NCBI GenBank assembly: GCA_017387515.1
Contig: JAFOFC010000066.1
Span: 1 to 54,976 of the forward strand
Source: Paludibacteraceae bacterium
Lineage (GTDB): Bacteria; Bacteroidota; Bacteroidia; Bacteroidales; Paludibacteraceae
DNA length: 54,976 nt
Direction of reading: 5' to 3'
The notes beneath the pieces are model-generated. The model was not told the origin of the DNA and made no database searches. It saw only the letters and a list, made by a program, of their open reading frames with translations. Positions 17,778-26,929 of this stretch are shown here, piece after piece; within the stretch, counting starts at the first letter, position 1, and every line of letters begins with the position of its first letter. A program made the position numbers and the translations under genes.

Positions 17778-20238
17778 GCCTGCTTTTTTTGAATTTCGCA
17801 AAGATAATATATCCAAAAGCCAAAGTCAAGAGTACCGAGCAAATAATTGTCAAAATTTTGCCAATTTGGTACGACTGTGGTTCAAACTTAAATACGATGT
17901 CGTATGTGCCTGCTTTTAGTGGCATGGCTCTTAAAACGTAGTTGGCGCGGCAGTGTGGCATTTCTACTCCGTCAACGTATGCTTTCCACCCTGTATAGTA
18001 GTAAATTTCAGAGAAAACGGCTACTTGTGGTGTGGTACTGGTAAAATGGTAAGTAAGTTGATTGGGCTGATAATCAGTTAATTGTATGCTTCCGAATTGT
18101 GGTTGGTATACCTGCTGACTGAATAGTTTACTAAAGCAGGTGTCAATAATAGCGGTTTGATGCAAGTCTTCTTGGTGAAGGGCTAGCATTTCTTGGTCGG
18201 CATTGTGACTCCAATCTATTTCGCTTACTAACCAAGCATTGCCCATGGCGTACTGGTTATGGATAGGCATAGCTTCTGGGTGATATACCAAGTATTTGGT
18301 GTTTAGCATGTTAATAACAGGAGTTGCCGCAAAAATAGAGTCGGCATCTGCATACGTAGTGATGCTACGTAGTTGGCCAATAGCTGTTTCTATTTCTTTG
18401 GCTAAATGAACGTCTATTAATTCTTGGTAACGACGTAGTTTTACGGCGCTGTATCCGCCTATGGTTTTGTAAAAATAAGAGGGTTGTGCACTATTAAATA
18501 CATCTACCGTTAGGTTTAATACCCTAAAATTAGGGTCTTTATCTTGCAAAATTAATTGGTCGGCAGTGGATGGTTTAAATTGATTTTTGGTTGATTTTTC
18601 ACTAACAAAATGATCTTCGTTTAGGTAACGATGGGCAATGGGGAGCATGTCGATGGCTACTAATGCAATGATAACAACGGCTAATGTATTGGTTTTTATG
18701 TATCGTTTGTTATAAACCCATAAAGCAATAAATGCCATTGCAATTAAAGCAAACGAACGCCATGCATCTTGGCTTAGTAATGAGGCTCTATCTAGTGGTA
18801 GTGTTTCTTGTAAGAAAGCGTAGTTGCCTGTTAAATTAGCATCGTTTGGAGCTGTAAAACTTCCTGCTAACGAGGGCATTAGCGCAAACAATAAACAGAT
18901 TCCTCCTGTGATGCCTGCAGCAATATATAATGGCTTTAATGAGGGTTGTTTCTCGCTACTGCACCATTGTTTTAGGGCAAGGAATGCCATAATACACATG
19001 CACAAGCAGCTAATGGTAAGTGTCATGGATACCGTTCTAAATTGGGCATACATGGGTACGTAATTTACAAAGAACCTAGATAATGGCTCAAAGTGGTAAC
19101 CCCACGAAAGTAGTATGCCTAGCACAGTGGCGCCTAAAAGCCACCAACGCTCTTTGTTGGGTAATATTTGTAATCCTAATACAAATAGGAAACATACAAT
19201 GGCACCTACGTATACTGGTCCTGCAGTAAAGGGTTGGTCGCCCCAATAGAGTGGTAACTGGAATGTTTCCATGGTTTTGGTAAGTTTAGCCCCACGCATG
19301 CCTGTTAACTCGCTAATGGTTTTAGCAGTCTCACTATTCTCGTCTAGTGTTCCGCCAGACGCTCCACCCATGTAATTGGGAATGAGCAAGGTAAGTGTCT
19401 CGTCAATACCATAACTCCAATTGGTAATGTAATCAAAATCTAACCCTTCTTGCTGCCCCGATTGGGTAAGGGTTAATCCGTTACTTTCGCCACGCATGGT
19501 AGCTTTGGCATATTCGGCAGTAGTAATAAGACGTGTGGCATTTAATCCAACCGCCACCATGGCTCCTAAACAAAGCCAGGCAATGGTAATAAAGAAGGGT
19601 TTTAGTTGTTTTTCTTTAATGGCAAAAATAAGTTCGGAGATGCCAAAGCAGATAACGGTAAATAAGGTATAGTAAATAATCTGTATGTGGTTGGCGTATA
19701 GTCCTAGTCCTAAAAACAACCCTAAAAGCGATGCTCCCCACCATGGATTTTTTCTAAAACCAACATAGATAGAGGCTATAATGGGTGCCATGTATGCAAT
19801 GGCAAGGGCTTTTGTATTGTGCCCTGCTACTAATATAATAAGGTTATAAGATCCAAAGGCAAAGGCAATGGCTCCTGCTATAGATAGATACGGTGAAGTG
19901 CCTAAAGCAATAAGAAGAACGTAAAATCCTATTAGGTATAAGAATACACGATAGGTGGGTCCAGGTAATATATGAAAGCATTGATCAATGTAAGAAACAA
20001 TAGAATTTGGTTCTTTCATGCAGATTTGATACGTGGGCATCCCGCCAAACATCGATCCAGTCCACAGGGTTTGTTCGTCGGCAGTTTGATTGTAGGAAAG
20101 TGCTTCGTGGCTCATACCTACATAACCAGCAGTGTCGCCTCCAAAGATGGTTTTGCCTTGTAACGATGGGTATAGATAAATAAAGGTAATCACTAAAAAG
20201 CTAATAATAGCAATTAGGTGTGGAAGGATTTTTTTCAT
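17770..20238 (-). CDS. YfhO-family multipass membrane protein
   Basis: An 822-residue membrane protein with about twelve to fourteen hydrophobic helices and a C-terminal soluble region (about 600-780). N-terminal features such as FGGDTAGYVGMSHEAL and WTGSMFGGMPTYQI match the YfhO family, a GT-C-like fold implicated in some Firmicutes in glycosylation of lipoteichoic acid. A role in envelope glycan transfer is inferred; the acceptor is unknown. The C-terminal AVFSEIYYYTGWKAYVDG is typical of YfhO. A minus-strand TACCTTTG -7 box at 20259-20266 makes this the likely first gene of the transcript running through ftsX to queA. Confidence 0.88.
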   Translation of the reverse strand: MKKILPHLIAIISFLVITFIYLYPSLQGKTIFGGDTAGYVGMSHEALSYNQTADEQTLWTGSMFGGMPTYQICMKEPNSIVSYIDQCFHILPGPTYRVFLYLIGFYVLLIALGTSPYLSIAGAIAFAFGSYNLIILVAGHNTKALAIAYMAPIIASIYVGFRKNPWWGASLLGLFLGLGLYANHIQIIYYTLFTVICFGISELIFAIKEKQLKPFFITIAWLCLGAMVAVGLNATRLITTAEYAKATMRGESNGLTLTQSGQQEGLDFDYITNWSYGIDETLTLLIPNYMGGASGGTLDENSETAKTISELTGMRGAKLTKTMETFQLPLYWGDQPFTAGPVYVGAIVCFLFVLGLQILPNKERWWLLGATVLGILLSWGYHFEPLSRFFVNYVPMYAQFRTVSMTLTISCLCMCIMAFLALKQWCSSEKQPSLKPLYIAAGITGGICLLFALMPSLAGSFTAPNDANLTGNYAFLQETLPLDRASLLSQDAWRSFALIAMAFIALWVYNKRYIKTNTLAVVIIALVAIDMLPIAHRYLNEDHFVSEKSTKNQFKPSTADQLILQDKDPNFRVLNLTVDVFNSAQPSYFYKTIGGYSAVKLRRYQELIDVHLAKEIETAIGQLRSITTYADADSIFAATPVINMLNTKYLVYHPEAMPIHNQYAMGNAWLVSEIDWSHNADQEMLALHQEDLHQTAIIDTCFSKLFSQQVYQPQFGSIQLTDYQPNQLTYHFTSTTPQVAVFSEIYYYTGWKAYVDGVEMPHCRANYVLRAMPLKAGTYDIVFKFEPQSYQIGKILTIICSVLLTLAFGYIIFAKFKKSRHE

Positions 20239-20401
20239 ACGTTTAGCAATTAAAGCAACAAAGGTAATATAATTTTCTCCTTATTTCATTTTTTTGTCGC
20301 TTTTGTGTGTTTATGTTTGTTTTTCGTGGCGTTTAGTAAAAAAAATAATCAAACTTATTTTTTTATGTGCTTGCTTTGTTTTATCTTTGCACTCGCAACA
20401 G

Positions 20402-20476
20402 CGGGATGTAGCTCAGCCCGGTTAGAGTACACGTCTGGGGGGCGTGTGGTCGCAGGTTCGAATCCTGTCATCCCGA
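20402..20476 (+). tRNA. tRNA-Pro (anticodon GGG)
   Basis: A full cloverleaf: acceptor CGGGATG / CATCCCG, D arm GCTC/GAGT, anticodon stem CACGT/GCGTG with loop CTGGGGG (anticodon GGG), T arm GCAGG-TTCGAAT-CCTGT, discriminator A. CCA is not encoded. A TATCTTTG -7 box lies at 20382-20389, about 12 nt upstream, with a poor -33 region. Confidence 0.96.
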
Positions 20477-20484
20477 CAAAGAAA

Positions 20485-20525
20485 AAATCCTTGGTAATCT
20501 TTCGATTATCAAGGATTTTCTTTTA
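20485..20525 (+). terminator. Terminator after tRNA-Pro
   Basis: Stem AAAATCCTTG(G)TAATC paired with GATTATCAAGGATTTT around a TTTC loop, then TCTTTT. It ends the tRNA-Pro transcript and, read the other way, may also serve convergent corA. Confidence 0.85.
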
Positions 20526-20537
20526 TCCATTGTGTTG

Positions 20538-21464
20538 TTAGAACCACTTCTTTTTTATCATGTATAAGGCAGCCAATAGGGTGATTAGCAAACTAGCACC
20601 TACTGTAGCCCAAAATAACCAATTAAAAATAGTGGTGCCTTCTTCTAAGTTCATGCCTAAAAAACTAGCTATCAACGTGGGCATCATCAGTACCAACGAA
20701 ATAGAAGTAAGGCGTTTCATAATGATATTCAAGTTGTTAGAGATAACCGATGCGTAGGCATCCATCATGCCACTAAGCACCTCGCTGTACACCAACGATT
20801 GCTCTAATGCTTGTTTTGATTCAATTTCTACGTCTTCTACCAAATCGGGGTCGTACACTTCTTTGGCTCCGCGCATATTTTTTAAACGATGAGTTAAAAT
20901 ATCGTTGCCACGAAGCGAAGTGGTAAAATAAACCAAACATTTTTCTAGACGAAGCAAGGTATGCAGGTCTTCGTTACGTACCGATGTTTCTAGTTGTTTT
21001 TCGGCAGCTTTGGTTTGGATGTTGATTTGTTTAAGGTATTTCAAGAACCAAATGCTAGACGATAATAGAAAACGAAAAACAAAGTTGATATTGTCTGTAA
21101 ATTGAATGTTTTTGCGTTTTGTGTACTGTATAAAGTCGGGTATAAGGTCTGTTTTAAAGAAACATACCGATACAAAAATATCGTCCTTAAAAATAATACC
21201 TAAGGGTACGGTGGTAAACGATGTGTTTTCGTCCTGCAGTTTGCAAGGAATACGCATCAAAATAAAGCACCAACCGTCTTCTACTTCAATACGTGGACGT
21301 TCGTCAACGTCTTCGATGTCGTCGTAAAATGCTTCGGGGACTTTTAATGTCTCAGTTAAGTACTTTTTGTCTTGAATGGTGGGTTTAACAACGTTTACCC
21401 AGCAGTTGGGTTCCCAGTTGTCGCATGGAACTAGTCCGGTACCGTTTTTTAAAAATGTTCTCAT
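20538..21464 (-). CDS. corA: CorA-family magnesium/divalent cation transporter
   Basis: A pentameric inner-membrane channel for Mg2+ (or Co2+). The 308-residue protein has the soluble alpha/beta N-terminal domain, a long helix (about 140-245) and two C-terminal TM helices; the first ends in the selectivity-filter motif GMN (IASFLGMNLEEG), and the basic tail IKKKWF follows the second. Two features are unusual here. A clear Shine-Dalgarno GGAGG (minus strand, 21471-21475) precedes the ATG. The leader from the -7 box TATCTTTG (21578-21585) is about 110 nt and holds a hairpin TGGAGA/TCTCCA (21491-21510) a few nt before it. That arrangement could regulate translation. Confidence 0.92.
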   Translation of the reverse strand: MRTFLKNGTGLVPCDNWEPNCWVNVVKPTIQDKKYLTETLKVPEAFYDDIEDVDERPRIEVEDGWCFILMRIPCKLQDENTSFTTVPLGIIFKDDIFVSVCFFKTDLIPDFIQYTKRKNIQFTDNINFVFRFLLSSSIWFLKYLKQINIQTKAAEKQLETSVRNEDLHTLLRLEKCLVYFTTSLRGNDILTHRLKNMRGAKEVYDPDLVEDVEIESKQALEQSLVYSEVLSGMMDAYASVISNNLNIIMKRLTSISLVLMMPTLIASFLGMNLEEGTTIFNWLFWATVGASLLITLLAALYMIKKKWF

Positions 21465-21589
21465 AGGTTACCTCCAAATGTTTATCAAAATGGAGATAGA
21501 ACCTTCTCCATTTATAAATTACAGCAATTGTTCGGATAATAATCGTCCATTATTTTGTGAAGTTTAAAATTTCGGTGCAAAGATATAAA

Positions 21590-22060
21590 AAAAATTAGGA
21601 ATGTGTAATTAGGAATTAGGAATTTTTCGAATAGCGAGCGCATAGTCAAGTTTACTTGACTATGCCGAGTCATGAGAAAAATCACGAAATGCGCAGCATT
21701 GAGTAATTTTTGTGCGAGGTGAGAGCAGAAGCAATGCGGTCCCTGAGCTTGTCGAATCTTTGTGCAAGCCGAGTGTAGAGTCAAGCTTGCTTGAACTATA
21801 CCGAGGCGCAGCCAAAGATATTAAAGGGCCCAGCATTGATTATCCCGACAGTTGCGATTAAGTGAGGGCAGAAGCAAAGTTTACTTTGATTATGCCGAAC
21901 GTGAGCAACATGAGCAAAGCTAGTGCCGCCAAGAATCATGAGGCAGCGAATAAAGTCGCAAGTCGAAGGTCGAAAGTCGAAGGACAAAAAAAGGAGAAAA
22001 GATTTCTCCTTTCTCCTTTATTCCCTTCGGTCATCAACACGTCTCATTTCTCCTTTTATG
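21590..22060. repeat. Composite dispersed repeat region A
   Basis: A long non-coding spacer between corA and ddh made of repeat fragments. It holds AATTAGG direct repeats (about 21605-21623), an inverted repeat AGTCAAGTTTACTTGACT (21643-21660) with relatives near 21780 and 21877, the palindromic-unit half GGTCCCTGAGCTTGTCGAA (21738-21756), CTCCTTT runs, and a further half unit TTCCCTTCGGTCATCAACAC (from 22021). A segment around 21665-21715 is, inverted, nearly identical to part of region B at 27010-27070. No coding potential with known homology is seen. Confidence 0.75.
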
Positions 22061-22061
22061 A

Positions 22062-22952
22062 TTACACTAGCTCGCGTATTAACGCTTCGCGATCACCATA
22101 TAGCATATCCATAGGTGCAATTTCTGGTAGGGTGTAAGCTCCGGGACGTTGTTTAACAACTGCACGTGCGCAGCTAACTAAAATTTGGCTAGTAAGTGCA
22201 GGGTTGTTAATGGTCATGCTAAACGAGAAACGTTGGCTTTGGGTGGTACCCGATACACCTTTGCGTTCAATGAGTACACCGTGTCCCATGTCTTGTAGTT
22301 CGTCTACGCTAGCAACGGGAATAACGTGTGTTTCGTCGTGGCTAAAGTAAGAGTCAGATTTGATGGCAGCCGTTACTGCTTCAAGGCTTGCGCCTTCTTC
22401 TAGTTCAACGTAAACCATGCGGCGATGTACGCTAGTTCCCAAAGGAATGGTCATAGAAAGTGCGTTCTTAACGCCTTCTTTGCTACGTGCCACTACCGAG
22501 TGGCCCATGCTCATGCCAGGACCAAAGTTGGTGTAGGTTAAACCTTTAGGAGCCATGGCTTTAAGCAATGCGCGAACAACTGAGTCTGAACCTGGGTCCC
22601 AACCAGCCGAAATAATGGCCGCTGCATTATTGGCTTTAGCAATGGGCTCTAGTTGTTGGCTAAGTGCCCAGATATCGGTGTGGATATCAAAACTATCTAC
22701 GGTGCAGATGCCTTTGGCTAGTAGTTCGGCTGCAGTTTGGGGCACGCTTCTACTAGGACCACACAAAATGGCTACGTCTACTTTGCCTAGGTCGTCAATG
22801 CTAGAAGCTACCTTGATGCCTGCTAATTCGGCAGGAACGTTGGTGGCATCGCGACGAACAATACCCGCCAATTCCATATCGGGGGCAGCTTGAACGGCTT
22901 GTAAGGCAAATTTGCCAATGTTGCCGTATCCTATAATGGCTACTTTAATCAT
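22062..22952 (-). CDS. ddh: meso-Diaminopimelate D-dehydrogenase
   Basis: Makes meso-diaminopimelate in one NADPH-dependent step from tetrahydrodipicolinate, ammonium and NADPH; the product feeds lysine and peptidoglycan synthesis. The 296-residue protein has the Rossmann motif IIGYGNIGKFAL, the family signatures CGPSRSVPQTAAELL, VDSFDIHTDIW, SAGWDPGSDSVVRAL and FGPGMSMGHSVVAR. It neighbours nfnBA and gdhA, which also handle NADPH and ammonium. The gene ends just after repeat region A. The assignment is strong since ordinary DapB lacks the DPGSDS motif. Confidence 0.95.
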   Translation of the reverse strand: MIKVAIIGYGNIGKFALQAVQAAPDMELAGIVRRDATNVPAELAGIKVASSIDDLGKVDVAILCGPSRSVPQTAAELLAKGICTVDSFDIHTDIWALSQQLEPIAKANNAAAIISAGWDPGSDSVVRALLKAMAPKGLTYTNFGPGMSMGHSVVARSKEGVKNALSMTIPLGTSVHRRMVYVELEEGASLEAVTAAIKSDSYFSHDETHVIPVASVDELQDMGHGVLIERKGVSGTTQSQRFSFSMTINNPALTSQILVSCARAVVKQRPGAYTLPEIAPMDMLYGDREALIRELV

Positions 22953-22974
22953 AATTTTTCAAATTAAGTTAAAG

Positions 22975-23031
22975 GAGAGTTGAGAAAGGAGAAAGGAGAA
23001 ATAACTCCTAACTCCTAATTCCTAACTCCTA
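22975..23031. repeat. CTCCTAA/AAAGGAGA short direct repeats
   Basis: A purine-rich stretch (GAAAGGAGAAAGGAGAAA) followed by four tandem CTCCTAA/TTCCTAA units. The same units recur in regions A and B. It lies between ddh and nfnB and could fold into a purine/pyrimidine hairpin; no gene is present. Confidence 0.6.
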
Positions 23032-23032
23032 A

Positions 23033-24484
23033 TTATTTATTCAAATATGCGTGCATAGATGCTGCGGCTTTGCGGCCGTCGCCCATAGCAAGAATAACGG
23101 TAGCGCCACCGCGAACAATGTCACCACCAGCAAAAATCATAGGAATAGCACTTTGTAAATCGTCGTTTACTACGATAGTACCTTTGCGCGATACTTCCAA
23201 ACCTTCGATGCTGTTAGGAATAAGTGGGTTAGGTGATACACCAACGCTCACAATAACAGTGTCTACATCAATTAGTTCGGTTGCACCTTCGATGGCAACG
23301 GGTTTGCGACGACCAGAAGCATCGGGTTCGCCCAATTCCATTTTTTGTAGCAACATTTGTTTTACGCGGCCTTTTTCGTCACCGTAATATTCAATAGGAT
23401 TGTGCAAAGTTCTAAATTCAACACCTTCTTCTTTAGCGTGTTTAACTTCTTCAACACGAGCAGGCATTTCTTCTTCGCTACGACGGTAAACAATCATGGC
23501 CAATTCTGCCCCCAAACGTTTAGCGGTACGAACCGAGTCCATAGCGGTGTTACCACCACCAATAACGGCTACACGTTTACCTTTTAATACAGGAGTATCA
23601 AAATCGTCTTTGGCAGCGCTCATTAGGTTAACACGGGTAAGGTATTCGTTAGACGACATTACACCAATTAGGTTTTCGCCTTTGATGTTCATAAAGTTAG
23701 GAAGACCAGCACCACTTGCTACAAACAAACCTTTAAAGCCTTCTGCTTTTAAATCGTCAAAGCTGATGGTTTTACCAACAATGCAGTCTTTAACAAAGGT
23801 AACGCCCATTTTTTCTAGGTTGTTGATTTCTACGTCAACAATTTTGTTAGGCAAACGGAATTCAGGAATACCATATTTTAAAACACCGCCAATTTCGTGC
23901 AACGCTTCAAATACAGTTACATCGTAACCCAATTTAGCCATATCGCCAGCAAACGAAAGTCCAGCAGGGCCCGAACCAACTACACCAACTTTGATACCGT
24001 TAGCAGGAGCTACTTGTGGAGTTGACATTTGACCGCTTTCGCGTTCGTAGTCGGCAGCAAAACGTTCCAAATAACCAATAGCCACGGGTTTTTTACCCAT
24101 TTTTAGGTGGATACATTGGCTTTCGCATTGTTTTTCTTGAGGACATACACGGCCACAAACAGCTGGAAGTGCAGAAGTCATTTTCAACACTTTAGCAGCG
24201 TTTAGGTATTCGCCACGTTCAATGTTTTTAATAAACGAAGGAATGTTGATGCTTACAGGACAACCGTTCATACAGCTAGGGTTGGGGCAGTCTAAGCAAC
24301 GTTTTGCTTCCATCAAGGCTTGCTCTTCGGTAAGGCCTTGGTTTACTTCTTCCGAGTTATGGCTGCGGTATTCGCCGTCCAACTCGTTCATTTCAACGCG
24401 CGCAATTTCGGTGCGTTCTTTGTTTTTCATTGCCTTGCGCAACTCGTCGCGCCATGGGGCATTTCTATCAATTAAGTTTTGCAT
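23033..24484 (-). CDS. nfnB: NADPH-side subunit of NfnAB-type transhydrogenase (GltD-like)
   Basis: A 483-residue GltD-family flavoprotein. N-terminal cysteines (CLDCPNPSCMNGCPV and CGRVCPQEKQCESQC) bind two 4Fe-4S clusters. GVVGSGPAGLSFAGDMAKLGY is the FAD-binding motif and VAVIGGGNTAMDSVRTAKRLG the NADPH-binding one, followed by MIYRRSEEEMPAR-like VYRRSEEEMPA. It could be named glutamate synthase small subunit, but no large subunit is nearby and it is paired (8 nt gap) with a PyrK-like flavoprotein. That pair is the layout of electron-bifurcating NfnAB (NADH-dependent reduced ferredoxin:NADP+ oxidoreductase). It would link reduced ferredoxin and NADH to NADPH for the neighbouring gdhA and ddh. 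Confidence 0.88.
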   Translation of the reverse strand: MQNLIDRNAPWRDELRKAMKNKERTEIARVEMNELDGEYRSHNSEEVNQGLTEEQALMEAKRCLDCPNPSCMNGCPVSINIPSFIKNIERGEYLNAAKVLKMTSALPAVCGRVCPQEKQCESQCIHLKMGKKPVAIGYLERFAADYERESGQMSTPQVAPANGIKVGVVGSGPAGLSFAGDMAKLGYDVTVFEALHEIGGVLKYGIPEFRLPNKIVDVEINNLEKMGVTFVKDCIVGKTISFDDLKAEGFKGLFVASGAGLPNFMNIKGENLIGVMSSNEYLTRVNLMSAAKDDFDTPVLKGKRVAVIGGGNTAMDSVRTAKRLGAELAMIVYRRSEEEMPARVEEVKHAKEEGVEFRTLHNPIEYYGDEKGRVKQMLLQKMELGEPDASGRRKPVAIEGATELIDVDTVIVSVGVSPNPLIPNSIEGLEVSRKGTIVVNDDLQSAIPMIFAGGDIVRGGATVILAMGDGRKAAASMHAYLNK

Positions 24485-24492
24485 CGTTCTAA

Positions 24493-25317
24493 TTATTTTT
24501 GGTTGGTGTATGCTGCCATAGCGGCTTGTTCTTCTGCACGATATGCGCCCATACGCATCATCATTTCGTCAAAATCTACTTGGTGAGCGTCAAATTCTGG
24601 ACCGTCCACGCAAACAAATTTGGTTTCGCCGCCAACCGATACACGGCAAGCACCGCACATACCTGTTCCGTCCACCATAATGGTGTTAAGAGAAGCAACG
24701 GTAGGAACCTCGTATTTTTTTGTCAATAAAGAAACAAATTTCATCATGATAGCAGGACCGATGGTTACGCAAAGGTCTACTTTTTCGCGGTTGATAACAC
24801 CTTCAACACCGTTGGTTACCAAACCTTGTGTACCGTAAGAACCGTCGTCGGTCATAATGATTACTTCGTCAGAGAATTTACGCATTTCTTCTTCCAAAAT
24901 AATCAAATCTTTAGTACGAGCTGCCAAAACGGTGATAACTTTGTTGCCTGCTTTTTTCAATGCTTCAACAATAGGAAGCATAGGAGCGGTACCTACACCA
25001 CCGCATGCACATACAACAGTGCCAAAGTTTTCGATGTGGGTAGCTTTGCCCAATGGACCTACTACGTCAGTAACCTCGTCGCCTACGTTTAAGGCGCATA
25101 ATTTGGTTGATGATACACCAATTTTTTGAACCACCAACGTGATGGTACCTTTTTCTAGGTCAGAACCTGCAATGGTAAGTGGAATACGTTCGCCTTTTTC
25201 GCCAACGCGAACAATTACGAAGTGACCTGCACGACGCGATTTAGCAATAAGTGGAGCTTCAATTTCTAATTTTACTACGTTTTCAGAAAAGTGCTCTTTA
25301 CTAACAATTTTATTCAT
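24493..25317 (-). CDS. nfnA: NADH-side subunit of NfnAB-type transhydrogenase (PyrK-like)
   Basis: A 274-residue ferredoxin-NADP reductase-family flavoprotein. An FAD-binding barrel (residues 1-95, RIPLTIAGSDLEKGTITLVVQ), an NAD-binding domain (VVCACGGVGTAPMLPI) and a C-terminal 2Fe-2S site (DGTGMCGACRVSVGG ... KFVCVDGPEFD) match NfnA/SudB. The Asp before the cysteines fits the unusual one-Asp three-Cys 2Fe-2S ligation described for NfnA. It is also related to PyrK of dihydroorotate dehydrogenase, but pyrD is absent here and NfnB is adjacent. First gene of the nfnA-nfnB transcript. Confidence 0.88.
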   Translation of the reverse strand: MNKIVSKEHFSENVVKLEIEAPLIAKSRRAGHFVIVRVGEKGERIPLTIAGSDLEKGTITLVVQKIGVSSTKLCALNVGDEVTDVVGPLGKATHIENFGTVVCACGGVGTAPMLPIVEALKKAGNKVITVLAARTKDLIILEEEMRKFSDEVIIMTDDGSYGTQGLVTNGVEGVINREKVDLCVTIGPAIMMKFVSLLTKKYEVPTVASLNTIMVDGTGMCGACRVSVGGETKFVCVDGPEFDAHQVDFDEMMMRMGAYRAEEQAAMAAYTNQK

Positions 25318-25399
25318 GCTTGTTTATTTGTTTATACGGCATTGCACCATCCCATAAAAATGGAACGGTGCAATGGATAATTGAGTGATTTAAATTTTC

Positions 25400-26734
25400 T
25401 TAGATGATGCCTTGAGCCATCATTGCTTTAGCTACTTTCATAAAGCCTGCAATGTTAGCACCTTTTACATAGTTGATGTAACCATCTTCTTCGGTACCGT
25501 ATTTTACGCAGTTTTCGTGAATGTTAGCCATGATGCTTTGCAATTTAGTGTCAACTTCTTCGCGGCTCCAACTAATACGGCCAGAGTTTTGGCTCATTTC
25601 CAAACCAGAGGTTGCAACACCACCAGCGTTAGAAGCTTTACCAGGAGCGTAAAGGATTTTAGCAGCTTGGAATGCTTCTACAGCTTCTGGAGTAGAAGGC
25701 ATGTTTGCACCTTCTGATACAGCAATTACGCCGTTAGCCAAAAGGGTTTTAGCATCGTCGCCATTCAATTCGTTTTGAGTTGCACAAGGAAGAGCAATGT
25801 CAGCAACTTCGCCCCAAGGACGAGCTCCTTCTACGTATTTGCAACCATATTTTTCTGCGTATTCTTTGATACGGCCACGTTGAACGTTTTTCAATTCTTT
25901 TACGTATGCTAATTTTTCAAAGGTGATACCTTCTGGATCGTAGATATAACCGTTAGAATCAGAAAGAGTCAAAGGAATTGCGCCCAATTGAAGCAATTTT
26001 TCGCAAGTATATTGAGCAACGTTACCCGAACCCGATACCAAGCAGCGTTTGCCAGCTAGTTCGATGTTGCGAGTTTTTAGCATGCTATTCAAGAAATAGA
26101 TGTTACCATAACCGGTAGCTTCAGGACGGATAAGTGAACCACCAAATTCCAAACCTTTACCAGTGAAAGTACCAGTAAATTCGCCAGAAAGTTTGCGGTA
26201 CATACCGAACATATAACCTACTTCGCGAGCACCTACGCCGATGTCACCAGCTGGGATGTCGGTGTCAGGACCAATGTGTTTAGAAAGTTCTAACAAGTAA
26301 GCTTGGCAGAAACGCATTACTTCGTTGTTAGATTTGCCACGTGGAGAGAAGTCAGAACCACCTTTACCACCACCCATTGGAAGAGTAGTCAAAGCGTTTT
26401 TGAATGTTTGTTCAAATGCCAAGAATTTTAAGATAGAAGGGTTAACTGACGAGTGGAAACGGATACCGCCTTTGTAAGGACCGATAGCCATGTTGTGTTG
26501 AACACGGTATGCCATGTTGGTTTGAACGTTACCTTTGTCGTCTACCCAAGATACGCGGAAGGTAAAGATACGATCTGGAATACAAAGACGTTCAATTAAG
26601 TTAGCTTTTTCAAATTCTGGGTGTTGGTTGTACACATCTTCGATGGTTTCTAACACCTCTTGTACAGCTTGAATGTACTCTGGTTCGTTGGGGAAGCGTT
26701 TTTTTAGGCTTTCCACTACATTTTTTGCGTTCAT
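25400..26734 (-). CDS. gdhA: NADP-specific glutamate dehydrogenase
   Basis: Aminates 2-oxoglutarate with NH4+ and NADPH to glutamate. At 444 residues it matches the hexameric bacterial GdhA class. Visible are the substrate loop VQHNMAIGPYKGGIRFH, the active-site PMGGGKGGSDFSP (catalytic Lys in GGGKGG), the catalytic Asp region PAGDIGVGAREVGYMFG, and the dinucleotide motif VSGSGNVAQYTCEKL. The use of strongly favoured codons suggests high expression. A strong promoter lies upstream (26831-26861, minus strand), so it is probably transcribed on its own, 82 nt ahead of nfnA. Confidence 0.96.
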   Translation of the reverse strand: MNAKNVVESLKKRFPNEPEYIQAVQEVLETIEDVYNQHPEFEKANLIERLCIPDRIFTFRVSWVDDKGNVQTNMAYRVQHNMAIGPYKGGIRFHSSVNPSILKFLAFEQTFKNALTTLPMGGGKGGSDFSPRGKSNNEVMRFCQAYLLELSKHIGPDTDIPAGDIGVGAREVGYMFGMYRKLSGEFTGTFTGKGLEFGGSLIRPEATGYGNIYFLNSMLKTRNIELAGKRCLVSGSGNVAQYTCEKLLQLGAIPLTLSDSNGYIYDPEGITFEKLAYVKELKNVQRGRIKEYAEKYGCKYVEGARPWGEVADIALPCATQNELNGDDAKTLLANGVIAVSEGANMPSTPEAVEAFQAAKILYAPGKASNAGGVATSGLEMSQNSGRISWSREEVDTKLQSIMANIHENCVKYGTEEDGYINYVKGANIAGFMKVAKAMMAQGII

Positions 26735-26830
26735 AACAGTTTATGTTTAGTTGTTGATTTGTTTAATTGTTTAATTGTCAAATTGTTCAATCATCAAGTG
26801 ACGAGTGATAAGCGACTTTTATAACAAGGT

Positions 26831-26861
26831 GCAAAGATAATATTTCTAGCGGAAAGTCAAA
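26831..26861 (-). promoter_or_regulatory. Promoter of gdhA
   Basis: Minus-strand -7 box TATCTTTGC (26831-26839) and -33 box TTTTG (26858-26862) about 18 nt apart, the Bacteroidota sigma-ABfr pattern. It gives a leader of about 90 nt containing TTGTTTAATTGTTTAATTG tandem repeats. Confidence 0.75.
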
Positions 26862-26929
26862 AGAGGAGAGAAAAAAAATAAAAAAAAATGATAGGTTGTT
26901 GTTAAAATGTTACTAAATATGACAAATTT

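Noticed and set aside
20305-20541. Plus-strand frame spanning tRNA-Pro
   Set aside because: It reads through the tRNA and its terminator; cannot be a gene.
22975-23031. Possible CRISPR array
   Set aside because: Units are 7 nt and contiguous without spacers; no cas genes in the window.
23033-24484. Glutamate synthase small subunit as sole identity
   Set aside because: No large subunit nearby and a tight pairing with a PyrK-like partner favours NfnB; kept as an alternative.
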